64,000 nt of DNA, from contig JAQFVV010013092.1 of NCBI GenBank assembly GCA_028023455.1, positions 186,001 to 250,000 of the forward strand, read 5' to 3'. How positions within the stretch are numbered: position 1 is the first letter of the stretch; the number at the start of each line of letters is the position of its first letter. Origin of the DNA: Epiperipatus broadwayi. Lineage: Eukaryota > Onychophora > Udeonychophora > Euonychophora > Peripatidae. Shown piece after piece: positions 11,721-23,976 of this stretch. The position numbers and the translations under genes are program-made. The notes below the pieces were generated by a model. That model was given only the letters and a program-made list of their open reading frames with translations, was not told where the DNA came from and searched no databases.

Positions 11721-14110
11721 GGGCATGAATGGCTATATAGATTTGTAAAGTTATATTAATTAATTAAGGGAGGGTTAATCTTAGGTTATTTGTTTCGTAG
11801 TTGGATTGGGTCAATGGACTGGATATATCAATGTAATTAGTAAATGTAGTATGAGATCCGCCACGCGCAGGATCACATTTTTATGCCACACAATGTACCG
11901 GTCAATTGATGCCAACACAAAATAACAAGACCCAACCCAAAGTCGGATTCAAACTCAATCTGTCCAAACTGAATTCAAACCCAACTCACGAGCTCAGATC
12001 AAATCAATGGATGACATAAGTCGATGGTACATGACTATGCGTCAAAAAAACTAGCTCAACAGATGATGATGATTAATGAGATTCCTGATCTGACTCTAAC
12101 AAAGTATAAGAAAATAACTAATGATATTTCTAAGTCAACTCATATATATATATGTTCGGGTTGCCAATACAGACAGCGAGCATTAATATTAAAAATAATT
12201 ATTAAATAAGAAAGAAAGTTAAAAACCAAATGTTAATAAAATGTTTAATAATAATAATAATTTTGTTCAACTTTTAGATTATGATATAGATTATCTCTAA
12301 TCTTTAAACGGAGTTTATAATTACAATAAGAATGGCAGTCCTTATTATATGCCAATACTATTACACAATTCTATAGAGAATTATATATATCTATGCCCCG
12401 ACGAGGAAGTAAAGGTAGATAAAGGTATTTGACTGTGACAGAAATTATGATTCAAATTCTAAAGGAAAGAATGTGAGATTTATTTTCACATTCACAAATC
12501 CATTCACGAAGAGCAAGATACGTGTTTAGGGCATCTTTAATATTTAATAGGAAACTTAATTATAAATGAATATGAATTTGTTTGACTTTAATAAAATCAA
12601 TTCATTACGATTTACGAGCATTAGAGCGAGCTTTACTGGAACTGAGGAAGTAAATGATACTGATGTCTTATGAGCTATAAAAAATGAATATGAAAAATAA
12701 TGTTTTGCCGGTGATTTAAGAAGGAGGGCAGCTTGTGTTTTACAAGTCTTTCATGCCCTATGAAGGAGATAAGGAACATAAGGAAAAACCAGGCTGGGTC
12801 ATAGCCACGAACCTTTGATGTTCCAATTATAATATGAGCAAGTGAGGAAGTGCTTTCTTCCTGTGGAATTAAAGTAATAATAATATCACTGAGAACAAGC
12901 CTATGAAACAAGAGATGGTTCACGTCAGCAATGTTCGGAAAAATGATGACTTGGTAATCATCATGGTTAATGAATAAAACCCATTTATATAAAGAATACT
13001 TTACTTGATGACCTGATCAAGTTAAATTAAAGTCAAACATGCTTTAACTAAAAGTACTAACGTGATTATATAACTCTCCCTGAATACTAATATAAAGTAT
13101 AATGTTTAAATAAGAATATATTGATATTCATTCCTTTATCGACCTTTTTGCGAAACATTTTAATATTATGAATATGTGTAAAATAAATAAAGTAGCCGGG
13201 GCATATGTTAGAAACTGAGCTAATAATTTATTATTATTAGCCATTAATAAAAATAGCAAAAATTGTATAAATTCTTCGACTCGATAATTAATAGAACTGT
13301 ATTAAATTAGTTCTAATGGGCAAGAATTACTATAAAACTTAATATATTATTTTAAAAAGGGAAATGTAATGAAGGAAATTATTATCAAGTCGAAGTTTTA
13401 CTGGCATATAATAAAAATAGATGACATTAATAATCATCTCAAATATATAATAAGGTTAAATAAATGAACCGCCATCATAAGAAAGGAAAATTAACAGATA
13501 TTAAGTTTAAAGACTAGAGATAGATAGAGAATTACTACATAATTTAAAATAGCATTAATAAAAAGACAATTTTACAGTAGATATCTTAAAGATGTTTTAA
13601 CTTAAAGTTCAGAACTGGCCAGGTTGAGTTTCCACAGATCAGAGTCCAGTTGGATAAAACATAGACGCGCATTTTGAAAATTATGTGAATAGCATTTTGA
13701 TTCTTTCGATTTTGGCAGTACGATTGGCATGGAAAAAGTTTAATTTAGAAGCCACATTGAAGATTTTCAGGGGATTTCAGGCCCAGTAATCAGACTGCCG
13801 AAGTTTAGTTCCTCACCATGATGGAGACACTATTGAAATTTCATAATTTAACTAGGTGGCTTCTTCTCTAATGAAATATACATGGCTTCTCTTAATGAGA
13901 AATAATAGCTATTTATACTGTATATGATGCCTATTCGGGCTAGTGCTTCTTTCATTATCAATGTCACAAAATTTTCTAGTCCTTTCCTATGGAGTTTTTT
14001 TTTTATTATTGTTCTTCTTGCCAGACAGATGTAGCATTCCTGTCTGGATGAGAGTCAATGTCTTCTCTAACCATGCTGTTCATATGTACACTCCTGACAG
14101 TATGGTATTT
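11721..14110. other. Unassigned sequence
   Basis: Somewhat higher GC islands occur at about 11850-12000, 12700-12900 and 13600-13860, but no splice-bounded exon with a known domain could be recognised. The minus-strand frame at 12675-12923 is open for 82 codons and of unknown meaning; it may be part of an old repeat. Confidence 0.35.
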
Positions 14111-14119
14111 TGTGCTGTC

Positions 14120-14300
14120 ATATTCATGTTGCATTGAATACATCGATGTATCAGATGGATTGACATCGGTTTGACTGCGAACTTTTGGCCTAAGGTTAAA
14201 TAAGGGATAAAATATTTTCTTTTCAAATGCAATCTATGTAGTTTATTCATACTCGACACTCTTAAAAAAAATATTATTAAATTCATCTGTGAGGATGGTT
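14120..14300 (+). repeat. Diverged repeat pair, member 2
   Basis: This is the partner of 11500-11720, as described there. The short frames on both strands across it overlap each other and show no domain. Confidence 0.45.
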
Positions 14301-14934
14301 TAAAATTTTAAAATAATAATTTTAATTAAAAGTTAATATTAAAGTCTAAAATAATAAATGTTATTCCTCAAATTTTAAATATTATATATGTGCGTTAATA
14401 AATGTTTGTGTATTATTTGCTGGCAGTGGCTTTTACTTTTTTATATATTTAAGATAGAGATTAAATAAAGATATATATATATTATCTCTGCATCTCCCTG
14501 AGCTAGTGGCTGGGGCTAATGGTCGAAAATATAAAATAATTTTTTTTTAACTTACATATCTGCCTATTCTATAAATTTTCTAGGTTCAAATGGCTTAGTA
14601 GCGCCCTGTATGGCAGATACGGTAAGACTCACTTTTCTTGACCATTATAATATATATATAATAATAATAAACTTAAATGACTATTAAAAATTATCCTTTT
14701 TAATTCAGATTTCTTTTTTATAGTCTAATGGCATACAGCATTTAGTTCAAGACAAGATCACTTTTAAATTATGAAATAAAGTCTCTTATTGGTAAGTTGA
14801 ATTGTTAAATTATAATGATGTGTAGATTACCATGTACAGTTGTCTTTGTCCTGGGAAGGATCAGTTGTATGCTCCCATTCCAGCTTGTAGGTAGTCCGGG
14901 TTCAAAGATTTAGGTAGGCTATGGCTTCACTCTC

Positions 14935-15425
14935 AGTATTCTAAAAATTCAAGAAGGAAAAAAACATCAGCAAATGAACTCTTCTCTACTCATCACATAT
15001 TACAACAATTCAATACCCCAGTGACTTTGTAGAAAAATCAATTTTATAATAGTCTGTTTTTAGAAGATGAAGATTTAAGTGGAAGGCATAAGATGTATTT
15101 GCTTTTTATACCCCCCTCCCTGATTTTTATCTGCAACACATCTCCTGTTTATACCTTTTAACTTTGACAATTTTAACACATTTTTGTTCCCAAAGTCATA
15201 TTTGTCAATTTTAGTGGCCATCTTTACTGATGATGAAAGAATACTGTGACTTTAGCTTTTCAGTGCTGCTAATTGATTTGTGATAAGAATTTATATCCTT
15301 ATCTTAGCAAAAATCTCTTTATCTCTTTCTTTCAACCTCTTTAACTTAAAAAAATATATAACCTATGTTGTAAAAAAAAATACAATCAGTGATATTTGAA
15401 AAAAAAATATTTTCTTTTTGGAAAT
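14935..15425 (+). repeat. Local segmental duplication, copy 1
   Basis: This matches 15865-16280 plus 16692-16765 at roughly 80% by eye. Shared landmarks are 'caaatgaac-cttctctact', 'actttgtagaaaaatcaattttat', 'ttttaactttgayaatttt', 'catctttactgat' and 'tatccttatcttagcaaaa'. The uninterrupted copy shows the state before the hAT-like insertion in copy 2. Confidence 0.8.
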
Positions 15426-15864
15426 TTGATAATTTTAAATTGCCAATGTAAAACTTGTACCAAAACAAATATGGTACAATACCTCCATGGTTGCAGACAA
15501 GACTAAAACAGGGTGTTTAACCTTGTTTTTATTTCTAATAACCTTTAACTTCTCAGTTTATTACCCCTCCTTTTTTATTTACCTAACTGCTGAATGTCCT
15601 ATGTGGTATGTGGCTATGAAGCTCATGTTTTAGCTGTTTAACATGGTGCATCAAAGAAGGGGTAGTTCCATGATCTACCATAGTAAGCATACAATATTCA
15701 TATAAATGTGAGTCAGGAGTTAATGTCTAATCAATCATCTTGGAGAATTTCTCATCCATTTTGTCTTATGTACTTGAGGTGACTTGGGCTTCCCCCGTTT
15801 TTCTCAGTTCCCTGCAACTATCAGACTGATGTGCATTTGAAGATGGTCCTAATGTACTTAATGA

Positions 15865-16765
15865 AGTATTCTAAGACTTCTGGAAAGAAGAAACTTCCGC
15901 AAATGAACCCTTCTCTACTCACATATATTACAACAGTTCAATACGCTGGTGAGAGTAGTTTGGCATATTCTATATTACTTTGTAGAAAAATCAATTTTAT
16001 AGTAAACTATTTTTTGACAGATGAAGATCTAAGATGCAAGACACGAGATGTATTGCTTCTTAAACCCCCTCTCTGATTTTAGTCTGCAATGCACATCCTG
16101 TTTACACCTTTTAACTTTGATAATTTTAACAAATTTTTGTTCACAAAGTCATCTTTTCCCCTTTGGTGGGCATCTTTACTGATGGTGAAAAAATGCTGTT
16201 ACTTTAGTCTTTAAGTGTTGTTAATTGATTTGCGATAACAACTTATATCCTTATCTTAGCAAAAGATCAAAGTAAGATTTGGTTGTTCTCTTTATTTTTA
16301 TTATTTAATCTGCACTTAAGAGCACATTCTATAATACCCGCCAGGTGGCGGGCACCTTTTTTTTTTTCAACCAGATGGCGGGCATCATTTATTTTTTCAA
16401 TGTAAATTTATAATTGGATATTATTAATAATACACATAATGTTCAAAAAAAATATTTATTTCAAAAATAAAATTTTAACATATAATTAACGTTTATATTT
16501 TCACGCTGTAAAAGTATACTATGCCCTACAATTTGAATACAATATAATACAATAATTTATAAAAAAAATTAAAAATTAAATTTATTTGAATCAGATAAAT
16601 AATTTTTATCATGTTCGGATAGCGGTGGGCACACATAAAATGGTCTGCGGTCACCATGGTGCCCGCGGGCATAGGGTTGGGGACCCCTGACCTACATTGT
16701 CTAAAAAAAATACAATGAGATGATTTTGAAAAGAAAAAATATTATTTTCATTTCGGGAATTTGAT
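15865..16765 (+). repeat. Local segmental duplication, copy 2 (interrupted)
   Basis: This is homologous to 14935-15425. The match runs to about 16280 and resumes at about 16692 ('ctacattgtctaaaaaaaatacaat'). Copy 1 has no counterpart for the intervening sequence, which is an inserted element. The plus-strand frame at 15831-16076 is an accident of the repeat. Confidence 0.8.
16290..16691. mobile_element. hAT-like non-autonomous element
   Basis: The right end, read on the minus strand, starts CAGGGGTCCCCAACCC and continues with a GC-rich 'gcccgcgggcacc' section, typical of many hAT-superfamily termini. The left part holds the related 'gccaggtggcgggcacc' and a second 'ccagatggcgggca', but no matching CAGGGG terminus, so that end is truncated or rearranged. 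The middle is AT-rich with no transposase. I could not identify an 8-bp target duplication. Confidence 0.6.
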
Positions 16766-17290
16766 GTGTGTGTAGAATAGATCTTTCAGGTTAATATGCA
16801 ATGAAAACAATTACTTATGAATAAAAGACTTATTAGATGCATGTATAAAGGAATTAATCTCATAAACTATAAATTAATGATTTTAATTTTATATGCGACT
16901 TATAAGGATATTATTTACTATTAATAGCCTTTTTCCTGTCATTGACAAAAGACCTTTATTAATCTGTTGTTTATACTTCACTAATCTGCTAGATCAAATG
17001 TACGTATGTAAATATATATATTAAAAATCACAAAATAAATTACAATAATTTCTTTTACAATATATTAATTTTTATTAAGATAATCTCTTTACAATTTATT
17101 AAATTATTCACTTTTTCAAATCATTTTATTTTTGAAGACATTTTTAAAAATAAAAATCGATATCAATTTTTTTCACCTATATTTTTTCTACAAATTTTTT
17201 TCAAATTAATATATCGAAACATTGCAGTAGTTAGGTATGTTTCAAATAAATTTAATTTTTACACATAAATTATTTTTAATTGCACGTTGA

Positions 17291-17686
17291 TTAAAAAATG
17301 GCTGAATATTTTTTTGGTATATTAATACATTTTTTTATTTCAATGTATTTCAATGGGACACTGTTAAGAGAAAGTAAATGCTTTATAAACTTCCAATTTA
17401 TATAATTCATTTCATGTAATTTTAAATTTTTTAAACACAACCATCGCGTTGTTTTTATAATATCAAAAAGTACTTTATTAGAAATTCTTCCGGCTGATTC
17501 TAAGTGCAGATACTTTAAGTTTATACAGGAAAGTAAAATATACTTTAAACTATCCAAGTTTTCAGACTTATTATCTAGAATTGAACTCAAAGTTAAAGAA
17601 GCAACATTTCTAAAGGGTTGATGAGAAAAAGGTATATTTTCAATTAAAGTAAGGATTTTAAAGTTAAGTTTTATTTCGTCAAGTTT
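17291..17686 (-). pseudogene. Leucine-rich-repeat protein exon remnant
   Basis: An open frame of about 131 codons runs on the minus strand from the LINE junction to a TAA at 17291-17293. The protein has leucine-rich-repeat periodicity: 'FKILTLIENIPF', 'FRNVASLTLSSIL', 'SLKYILLSCINLKYLHLESAG', 'WLCLKNLKLHEMNYI' and 'VPLKYIEIKKCINI', spaced about 25-30 residues, as in F-box/LRR or similar proteins. No F-box is visible. The frame is open to within a few bases of the LINE-2x junction and hits a stop inside LINE sequence, so the insertion appears to have removed or displaced the upstream part. A splice acceptor near the junction is an alternative. No continuation was found beyond 19.2 kb. It could be a broken gene, a retrocopy or a terminal exon. 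Confidence 0.55.
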
Positions 17687-19192
17687 TCATATGAGAGATG
17701 CAAAAAGTAAAATGAAAATGTTTGGTAGATTGCAGTTTATGGATAATAAAAGAATAGCTAAAATAGTATTTAATTGTGTTATGAGCAAAGGGCAGGTAAC
17801 AAAATGGGTGAGAAAGGTAATGCAGTATGCAAAAGATTTGGATAAAGAATTTATATCAGTATATTTGTACAAAAGATGGGATGATTGTGTTAAGAGGATT
17901 ATTGAGTGTCACAGTAGTAAGGAATGGGATAAAAGAATCAATTTATTAATAAAGATTAGGGAGTTAGAGAGATGAAAAAATAGTATGGAGAATAAAAAGA
18001 GTTTAAATATATATAGAAATAAACAGAATATTAGGTGTGAGTTAATATATGATAATAGTAAGGAAAGTAGTTTATTGTTTAAGGCTCGAACGGGTCTTTA
18101 GCTAGAAAAGAATATACATGTAAATGGAAAAATATGGGTGATTTGTTTTGTAAATTATGTAAGGAAGGAATTGAAAATATTAGGCATTTGTTAATTGAAT
18201 GTAAATGTTTGAAAACAGAAAGGGTATATAGTAAAGGGGTATTAGATTACTTAGAAAAAGTGCAAAAGCAAGTAGGAAGACATGCATTGGATGCAGATGT
18301 ATGGACAGCAAGGGAGACAATTCAAGAAGAAATGGGATGGTCAAGTTTTTATATGAGAGATACAAAAAGTAAAATGAAAATGTTTGGTAGATTGCAGTTT
18401 ATGGATAGTAAAAGAATATCCAAAATAATATTTAATTTGGTTATGAGTAAAGGGCAGGCAACAAGATGGGTGAGAAAGGTAATGCGGTATGCAAAAGATT
18501 TGGATAAAGAATTTATATCAGTATATTTGTACAAAAGATGGGATGATTGTGTTAGGAGGATTGTTGAGTGTTATAGTGGCAAAGAATGGGATAAGAGAAT
18601 AGATTTATTAATAAAAAATAGGGAGTTAGGGAGATGGAGAACTAGTATGGAGAGTAAAAAGAGTTTAAATATATGTAGAAGTAAACAGAATATTAGGTGC
18701 GAGTTAATATATGATAATAGTAAGGAACATAGTTTATTGTTTAAGGCTTGAAGGGGATCTTTAGCAACAAGGGAATATACATATAAATGAAAAAAAATAT
18801 GTGTGATTTAGTCTAAATTGTGTAAGGAAGGAATAGAAAATATTAGATATCTGTTAATTGAATGTAAATGATTGAAAACAGAAAGGGTACATATAATGAA
18901 TTTATGGAAGAATAAATATGAAAAAAAAAGTGATTATACAGAAAGTGGATTATTGGTTTTTATGCTGGGTTTGGTAAAAGATAAGGAGGATTTAGATATA
19001 AAGGCTATAGAGTTGACAAATATTATGTTGTGGAAATGGGATAGAGCAGAATATGGGAAAACGTAGAGTGGGGAATGGAAAACAAAGTGGCTAACAGGTT
19101 TCTCTGGGCATAATTGCTGCGAGATTCTTGACTTCGTTTAAGGAGAAGCCACAGTACATCACATCACCAAGCCAATGAAAATTAAAAAGATA
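17683..19192 (+). pseudogene. LINE-2x 3' part with internal tandem duplication
   Basis: This is the C-terminal region and 3' end of a non-LTR retrotransposon. It encodes 'KSKMKMFGRLQFM', 'RWVRKVM-YAKDLDKEF' and a Cys/His cluster CKLC(x)nHLLIEC near 18155-18210, a C-terminal zinc-knuckle-like motif common in LINE ORF2 proteins. The segment from about 17690 to 18220 is repeated at about 18350-18895. The longest open frame (18134-18751) is a chimera that reads from the Cys/His motif of the first unit into the upstream domain of the second. The 3' end is 'ggtttctctgggcata' to 'aggagaagccacagtacatcacatc'. It is 5'-truncated, with stops throughout the second unit's end. Confidence 0.75.
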
Positions 19193-21040
19193 GATCTTGT
19201 CATATTGGGCAGAGTTGAGAAAATGCTACCACACTTGTGTTGTGATGTCTTTTATATATTATGTAAAAATGAAATAATAAATTTATATAAAGTTTATTTA
19301 GGTTTTTTATTATTTATTTTATAAAATTATTAAATTTTCATTATAAATAATTTAAATGACACATATTACTTATCTATCAGCTATCTTTTAGTCCTGTATA
19401 TGATTCAAACTATAAGGTGAAATTAGCAAAATCTCTTAAGATTTTGAATCCAACAAATAAGACATCAGATAAATTTCTATATACTTTAAAGATATTAGAT
19501 TTATTACAATTACACAATTTCTTTTATCCTTTGGATATGAAATTTAGTACCAGCAATAACCCTGCCTTTTTATATATCTCCAAAAGAAGTTCTCATCACC
19601 CTATTCTACAACCTTCTACTCTATTGTATGCTTAAGTAAGCAATGAACATCAAATAATATAGTGTTCCATCTTAGATCAGTTTCTGGCTTGTGACTTTAT
19701 CAGTGAGGACTAGAATTCAAATCTGGAACAACACAGTTATTTATGTAGCTTCCTTTTTTTAAAATTTCATATTTCTACTTTAAGTAAGAGAAAGGAGTAA
19801 AGAATGACTTCTAGATATGTAAATTAGTTTTACAGACAAACATAAAAGTCTAGATCTAGTCTGAGGATATTATAACATTACACCATTGATGTCATAATGA
19901 CTTAATCTTACACTAGAAAGCTCTAAAGAAGAGTAAGAAAAACTGATGTTAATTATCACAAAACATTTTCAGAACTTTTATTGCAATAAAATTATCAAGA
20001 TTTACTTTTTTAAATGTTTTTTGTTTTCATGTTAAACAAACTATAAAAGATGTTTAAAATAACTTTAAACAATATATTCTATTTTAATAAAGACGTTCCC
20101 CAATTTCAAAAATTACTGATAGTGCAACTATGATGAACTTCTTAGAAAGCAAACAGAAAGATGGGTACAAGTTTATTTCTAAGTATATTTTGGGATTCCT
20201 GCATGAGAATTATCATAATAAGATATTATGGGTACATAAACATATTGTTATCTTAAAAAGAAATGAATTATGGTTTAAACACAACCATTCTATAACTTCT
20301 ATATTTTTCAGCAATTATTAACTAAACAAATACTTTTCCAGAACAGTTTTTTTTCACTCTATTGTACTGATCTCTACTAAGAGCTTCACAAACCAGTGAT
20401 AATACTTAGCAATGCTATTATACCCTCATCCCCAGAATACTTTCTGACTAATGGCTTTCATCATTGGATACAAATCTGTAACTAATACTATATACAACTT
20501 GGGAGTAAAATGAGAAAATGTTCCTCATAACCTATAATACATCTAAACAGAGAAAGTAATGTGATGCTTTGATGATATAACTAAACTTGTTTTAAATATT
20601 AAAAAATTGGGTTATTTTTTGTATTTTCATGCTTTTGTAAAAAAATAAGCAATGTATTTAGTCTCTAGGATCAATGATGACTCTCCACTCCTCACACAAA
20701 CACTGATGATCAAAGTGACTTTATTATCATCATATATTTTGATTTTACAGTCAGCACATCTTATTTGCCCACATTAATCTGCAGTTAATAGCCTCTAACT
20801 AATAATGGATATCCATTTATCAAAAATATTGAATGGTTTGCTAAATCAGTTGTAGGATGAGTATATAAAAAAATCCTAAGCTACTTATATTAACACTGAT
20901 AACTCAAATTCTGGTTTTCTATGGTAAAGAGCTTAGCAAATTGTGAATATTATATCTTGACATTTCAGTCATTTTTCATAAGAAGTACCATTTGATTGAT
21001 CCAGGATCCACAATCTAAAAGTTGACATGAAAAAGCTATT
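19193..21040. other. Mostly unassigned, with family A scraps
   Basis: Short family A relics are visible. One at 19672-19715 reads, on the minus strand, UCCUCA-CUGAUAA-hairpin-GAAAC. Another at 19853-19872 has 'ctagtctgaggatatt'. A third at 20425-20462 reads, on the minus strand, GAUGA-hairpin-GAAA. All have a damaged ribozyme core. No exon or RNA gene was recognised in the remainder. Confidence 0.4.
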
Positions 21041-21041
21041 T

Positions 21042-21285
21042 GTATACCATACATTCCTCAATAAATACTTTACAATGCAATTTTAACATATTATTTTCTC
21101 TTGTTTACAGTTTCAACTGCCCTGCAGTCATCATCAGAGCTCTTTAAACTTCACTATAAGTACACCATTTCTTAACTGAAAATAACTTTTGATGACTGCA
21201 GGGCAGTTGAAACCGTAAGCAAGAGGAAATAAATCATATGTTAAAAGTGCATTGTAAAGCCTTTATTGAGGTTTGTATGGTATAC
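21042..21285. mobile_element. Foldback element family E
   Basis: Inverted arms of about 85-90 bp with about 90% identity run from 'gtataccatacattcctcaa' to its complement, separated by about 55 bases. This is a MITE-like or foldback structure. Each arm contains 'gatgactgcagggcagttgaaac', that is a GAUGA, hairpin, GAAAC order like the hammerhead core, but stem I cannot be formed from the flanks. Confidence 0.7.
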
Positions 21286-21289
21286 TATA

Positions 21290-21960
21290 TATATATAATT
21301 TATCAGTGCAAATAAGGAGAAGTGGAAAGAAATGTTAATACTTCAAAAAAGCTATTAGGTAAGTTTTGTTTACATACACATAAAATATCAAAAACATGAA
21401 ATAAAGTTAAAGTGGAAGTACCCCACCCTATGACCTATGTATAAAATAATACAAACCTACTAACAAACAAAACATTACAAAATGTCTTCTTTATTTTAGC
21501 TAAGATCATGTTTAAGCATTCAAATCATTAAGGTGTTATAATGTAGAGTGAGAAATCTGTATATTAACATAATTTTAATCCAAACATAAGTCATTTTGAA
21601 ATCATCACAAACAATGAGAACTCATAAAATAGTATAATAAATTTAATAACATTAAAATAATTTGTTTAAAAAACAAACCAGAAAAATATATCTTTAGCAA
21701 ACGAATAATGATTGAAAAACAAATATTTTCAATAAATGTTAGCAATGCACACATTTTGGAAGTATTTGTCAACAATATTAATTTCTTATGTAAAAATTCC
21801 ATTTATTATACTTATTGACAATATTTATTTTCAATCATTGTTGTTCAGAAAAGATATTATTTTCAAGTGCATTTTTAAATAAATTATATTATTCCAGATG
21901 TCAAACAGATTTTTATGATTTTGATTTCTTTACAAAAAATATGAAACACTGATTTAACTT
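21290..21960. other. Unassigned AT-rich sequence
   Basis: No repeat family or coding signature was recognised. The minus-strand frame at 21605-21802 is AT-biased and has no motif. Confidence 0.4.
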
Positions 21961-21961
21961 C

Positions 21962-22442
21962 TATGTGATGTGATGTGATGCACCGTGACTTCTCCTTAAA
22001 TGGAGTCAAGAATCTCTCAGCAACTATGCCCAGATAAACCTGTTAGCCACTTTGTTTTACATTCCCCACTCTAAATTTACCCATAATCTGCTCTATTCCA
22101 TTTCCACAACATAATCTTTGTCAACTCTATGGCTTTTATATCTAAATCCCCCTTATCTTTTCCCAAACCCAGCATAAAAACCAATAACCCACTTTCTGTA
22201 TAATCACTTTGTTACATATATATTCTTCCATACCTTCATTAATTGTACCCTTTCTGCTTTCAAGCATTTACATTCAATTAACAGATGTCTAATATTTTCT
22301 ATGTCTTCCTTACACAATTTGCAGACTAAATCACCCATATTTTTTAATTTACATGTATATTCTCTTGTTGCTAAAGATCCCGTTCGAGCCTTAAACAATA
22401 AACTACTTTTCTTTCTATTATCATAAATTAACTCGCACCTCT
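21962..22442 (-). pseudogene. LINE-2x 3' end, antisense copy
   Basis: Reading the minus strand from 22442, the copy encodes 'MGDLVCKLCKEDIENIRHLLIECKCL', the same Cys/His motif as at 18.1 kb. It then runs through the common 3' sequence to a tail of (ATCAC)n at about 21962-21985. The protein frame is open for about 64 codons and then broken. The 5' end stops abruptly at about 22442, consistent with target-primed 5' truncation. Confidence 0.8.
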
Positions 22443-22521
22443 ATTTTGGCTATATAGCCAGTGACTCCATCTCTGAATAGAAAGTACATGCAACTAGCAC
22501 AGTAAATTTATTTCCATTATC

Positions 22522-22775
22522 AGATTTTCAATTGGCTGGATGGTTGAAGAGTTGTAGTATGGAGTGGATTGAAGCCTGACCATTAAAGTATGAAGATTGG
22601 CTATTTTAATATATATCTGAGCACTTATTGCATATATGCGTAGAGATGATAATCTGTACCAACTGATGATTGCTGGTTTAGCATGAATTATTTATCTTTT
22701 CGATATATATGTGTTCTAGTGTATCAGTGATATGAGATAGAGTGGTGAGTAGTGGATCGTGTGAAAGTCTACATC
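22522..22775 (+). mobile_element. Foldback family B, copy B2
   Basis: This is the right-arm half of family B, from the 'ttatcagattttcaattgg' block to 'gtgaaagtct'. The hammerhead-like core begins normally (ACCAA-CUGAUGA-hairpin-GAA at 22658-22687). About 19 bases that hold stem III, the cleavage site and the stem I return strand are then missing, so this copy cannot cleave. Confidence 0.75.
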
Positions 22776-22794
22776 AGTTTAATATTTTCTAGTA

Positions 22795-22905
22795 CAGGGA
22801 TAGAATATCAGATTTAAATGTTATGGTTTCTGTGGACTTGGGTTCAATTCTGTCCCTTTCAGTCCTTACACGTCACATGACCTCTGGTCAAGAAGTTTCA
22901 TGATT
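22795..22905 (+). repeat. SINE-like repeat copy
   Basis: The phrase 'ggtttctgtggacttgggttcaattctgtc' contains a box B-like GGTTCAATTC. It is the same kind of sequence that is tandemly amplified at 54.5-55.2 kb. The upstream 'tagtacagggatagaatatcagat' would be the box A region but is not a good match. This is a likely tRNA-derived repeat and the ends are unclear. Confidence 0.4.
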
Positions 22906-23685
22906 TATTTTTTTATTAGTAAAGAAGATTAAAAATTATTAAGCTGTAGCCAAGTCATGTTAAAAAATAAAAATTCTCTGGTCAATACACCCACATTTGT
23001 ACATAGGTTTATGTGAAATAATGTACTTAAAAAATATTAAAATTAAATTCATAGAATGAAGATTTCAAAAATTTAACTACACGACACAAATTACATTTTT
23101 ATTTTGGAATTTTTAATCTAGTGTTCATTATTCTTGAATGACAGTTTGAACTATTACTGCTATTATTTTTTTTTCGTTTATTAATATAAGTACTTTAATA
23201 GACAACCTTAAGTTAACCAACAAGTAATTTTTTTGAAAAGGTTAATCAACGTTTTAAAAATAAAATAAAAATGTTGCAATCGCCTATTAATTTTTTTTTG
23301 TAAGTACGCTGTGAAATGAAATAAATTGGTTAATGTGTGGGCTTTTATTTTTTTACATCTATAACATAGTTTTTTAGATATATTTTAAGAATATTATCTG
23401 TTTTGCAGGCGTGTATTTTTTTATAATAGAGAAAAAATGTCTTAGTGGCCTGGCGTCTTTGTTTTTTATAATTCATAAATGGCCTAATTATAGTCAATTA
23501 TTTTCTAAGCCACTACTAGTTTAAAATATAAATGAAATAATTTGAACACTATTTAAAAAGTTTACTCACACGCGAATATTAAATCATAGGTAAACATTAT
23601 TTGACGAAATAAATGCTGATACTTATACAGACACACACCTTTAAAAAAAAAAAAAGTTACATTTTAATGTACTAATTGAAACACA
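22906..23685. other. Unassigned AT-rich sequence
   Basis: Homopolymer runs occur (for example near 23290 and 23642) with no recognisable genes or repeat families. Confidence 0.4.
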
Positions 23686-23824
23686 CAGGCTTATAATATA
23701 CCTGTGTCTATATATGTAATATATAGGGTATATGAGCACAGACTTTCACATGACCCACCACTCTCCACACTATCTCATAACACTGATACACTTGAACACA
23801 GATATGTTGAAAAGATAAATAATC

Positions 23825-23868
23825 ACCAATGTACGTATTTCATGCTAAACCAGCAATCATCAGTTGGT
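23825..23868 (-). ncRNA. Hammerhead-like motif, mutated (family B3 left arm)
   Basis: This is identical to the family consensus except that the U at position 16.1, which should pair with A15.1 next to the cleavage site, is C. The motif otherwise keeps ACCAA/UUGGU, CUGAUGA, UGCU/AGCA and GAAA. It is probably inactive. Confidence 0.5.
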
Positions 23869-23932
23869 CCAGATTACCATCTCATATATATCTGAACACT
23901 TACAGCATATATGTGTAGAGATGGTAATCTGG

Positions 23933-23976
23933 ACCAACTGATGATTGCTGGTTTAGTATGAAATACGTATATTGGT
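23933..23976 (+). ncRNA. Hammerhead ribozyme-like motif (family B3 right arm)
   Basis: Stem I ACCAA/UUGGU, CUGAUGA 23938-23944, stem II UGCU-GGUUU-AGUA (one G-U wobble), GAAA 23960-23963, stem III AUA/UAU around a CG loop, cleavage site after A23971. Outer stem I pairs GGUAAUC with GAUUAUU beyond a UGG bulge. Confidence 0.6.

Noticed and set aside
23704-23895. Peptides that recur in several open frames (for example at 635-832, 23704-23895, 27581-27817, 30927-31259), with a shared VEKINNHQ stretch
   Set aside because: They are translations of the conserved family B DNA arms. The DNA conservation is explained by the repeat and the hammerhead-like structure, and the frames end at repeat edges.
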